From positions 67,322,450 through 67,386,449 of the forward strand of contig NC_034409.1 of the NCBI RefSeq assembly GCF_002078875.1: a stretch of 64,000 nucleotides of DNA. Reading direction: 5' to 3'. Each line of letters opens with the position of its first letter. Positions within the stretch are counted from its first letter, which is position 1. Source of the stretch: Numida meleagris. Taxonomy: Eukaryota > Chordata > Aves > Galliformes > Numididae. A program made the position numbers and the translations under genes. Below are positions 62,442-64,000 of this stretch, in pieces. The notes beneath the pieces are model-generated. The model made no database searches, had not been told where the DNA came from, and saw nothing but the letters and a program-made list of their open reading frames with translations.

Positions 62442-63150
62442 CAGAATCACGGAATCATAAGGGTTGGAAGGGACCTCTATAGAAGATCATGGAGTCCAAC
62501 CCCCTGCTAAAGAAGGTTTCCTACAGAAAGGTGTTCACACAGGTCTTGAATATCTCCAGAGGACACACCACAACCTCTACGGGCACGTGTTCCTGTGCTC
62601 CGTCACCCTCACAGTAAAGAATTTCTTCCTTGTGTTTGTATGGAACTTCCCCTGTTGCAGTTTGTGCCCATTGCCCCCTGTCCTGTCACTGCACCCCACC
62701 AAAAAGAGCCTGGCCCCCTCCATTTAACTCCCACAATTTAGATATTTATAAGCAATGATGAGATCCCCTCTCAGCCTTCTGTTCTCCAGGCTGAACACCC
62801 TCAGGTCTCCCAGCCTTTTCTCAGAAAGGAGATGCTCCAAGCCCTTACTCATCTCTGTGGCCCTCCTGTGGACCTAGAAGATCTCTGTCCTCTTTGAACA
62901 GAGGAGCCCAGACCTGGACACAGTACACCAGATGTGGCCACTACAGGGCAGAGGAGGAGAGGGGGAGCATCACCTCCCTTGACCTGCTGGTCACATTTGT
63001 TTGAATGCACCTCAGTATACCATTGGCCTTCCTGGCCACAGGGGCATGCCACTGACTCATGGCTAACCTGTTGTCCACCAGGACACTCAGGTTCTCCTCT
63101 GCAGAGCTCCTTTCCAGCAGGTCAGCCTCTAACCTGTACTGATGCACGCA
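62442..63150 (-). mobile_element. CR1 LINE fragment, minus orientation, about 0.7 kb
   Basis: It starts CAGAATCACGGAATCATAAG, GGTTGGAAGGGACCTC, the CR1 3' end in reverse. At its far end the minus strand encodes reverse-transcriptase tail codons: LEADLLERSSAEENLSVLVD, NRLAMSQWHAPVARKANGIL. Frameshifts and a deletion in the middle (the ALVRPHLEY block is mostly missing) show it is inactive. It lies about 0.9 kb upstream of the ETNK1 start codon. Confidence 0.93.
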
Positions 63151-64000
63151 GTGAATAATGGCCAGTCTGTGAGAGAAATAGCTAGTTCTACAGTTTCAGT
63201 TCTCATTAATGTAATCCACATTCCTCTCCAGAACTGTAGTGCATCAGTAACCTTGCCACCATGTTGTCCACTGCCATCTACTTGGGAATATCCTGTCTTT
63301 TACCAAGAACTACTGTCTTGTCACTGAAGGGTTTTGCATAACCTAAGTAGGGAGGTTACCATCACTTCTATTCCCATTATTGCTGTTGAACACCTCACTT
63401 TATCCTATGGTTCTTCTTCATTTACTCACATGTTTGATGCTCCACTCAAACTGAATTCAACATTTGGAATAGTCTATAAACTAAAAAGAATTCTTTTCTT
63501 CCTTAATTTTTCTCTCACCCGTTGTTATCATTAATCTTAGTATTCTCTTCTACTTGGACTTTGGTTCAGATCTTCCCGTAATGTTTAAAACCTCTAGAGC
63601 CAGGAATCTGTCTTTGTGGGAGTTCAGGAAACAAAATTTCCTTCTGTTTGATTTCAGATGAAAATATGTTTATGGATCGGTGTTATTAGTATAAATGTTA
63701 TTCTGTATTAATAGCCTGTTTTTTCTATCAAGATTTAAGAGGGTGAGATATGGGGGTCTATATTGAATGTCTAGAGTCACTAATGTCATAAAATTTCCAG
63801 ATCTAAATGTTACAGCTTCAGTATATTTCTAGTGATAATATGCTTCTGGCTTGCCTTTATTTAAATCTGTTCCCTATAAGAAGCTATTCCAAGTTCTGTA
63901 ATACTCTTTCCTATGATTTTGCATGTTTTTTTATATACACTGCCTTACCCATTGTTTCCATTAGTTCATGACACTTTTCTTCTTCGAACACTGAAAGTTT
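63151..64000. other. Upstream intergenic DNA, no gene recognised
   Basis: AT-rich sequence with T-rich and TTCTTC-type stretches. Nothing was recognised up to the window edge. Confidence 0.5.

Noticed and set aside
1..64000. CRISPR array, bacterial operon, phage or toxin system
   Set aside because: No regularly spaced repeats, no Shine-Dalgarno linked long open frames and no prokaryotic gene were seen; the window is avian nuclear DNA.
1..64000. tRNA, rRNA or snRNA genes
   Set aside because: No cloverleaf with A and B boxes, no rRNA core motif and no snRNA signature was noticed on either strand, although a covariance-model search was not possible.

Overview
This window is vertebrate nuclear DNA, almost certainly from a galliform bird such as chicken. 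The reasons are many CR1 LINE fragments in both orientations with the avian 3' end, two mariner copies of the chicken 'Galluhop' type, a small GC-rich CpG-island promoter in otherwise AT-rich DNA, and a spliced gene with GT-AG introns. No prokaryotic operon, CRISPR array, phage or plasmid feature was seen.

The only protein-coding gene I can support is ETNK1 (ethanolamine kinase 1), on the minus strand. All eight coding exons are present: 61526-61371, 47021-46762, 45958-45818, 44997-44855, 38922-38839, 36678-36518, 34430-34357 and 33191-33119. Joined, they give 1092 bp encoding 363 residues plus a stop. Every junction keeps frame and has a GT donor and AG acceptor. Exon 1 lies in a CpG island (about 60.9-62.1 kb). 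Intron 1 is 14.3 kb and holds most of the transposon insertions. A long AT-rich 3'UTR probably runs from 33118 down to about 26.4 kb, where an AATAAA signal sits on the minus strand.

Layout. 1-26.4 kb: intergenic DNA downstream of ETNK1 with CR1 relics (1-476; an old one at about 13.8-14.3 kb; 16.3 kb; 18.5 kb), a possible LTR scrap, microsatellites and several AT-rich, homeobox-motif-rich blocks that look like conserved non-coding elements. 26.4-33.1 kb: putative 3'UTR. 33.1-47.0 kb: exons 8 to 2. 47.0-61.4 kb: intron 1, with a CR1 (51.3-51.7 kb), an internally deleted Galluhop (51.8-52.3 kb), a near full-length but inactive Galluhop (54.3-55.6 kb), a longer CR1 carrying the 3' half of reverse transcriptase (55.8-56.8 kb) and a CR1 tail. 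61.4-62.1 kb: exon 1 and promoter. 62.4-63.15 kb: an upstream CR1. 63.15-64 kb: no recognised feature.

ETNK1 phosphorylates ethanolamine, the first step of the CDP-ethanolamine (Kennedy) route to phosphatidylethanolamine. I found no new biological system here. The main points are the complete gene model, the transposon history of intron 1 and some candidate regulatory blocks that need comparative data.
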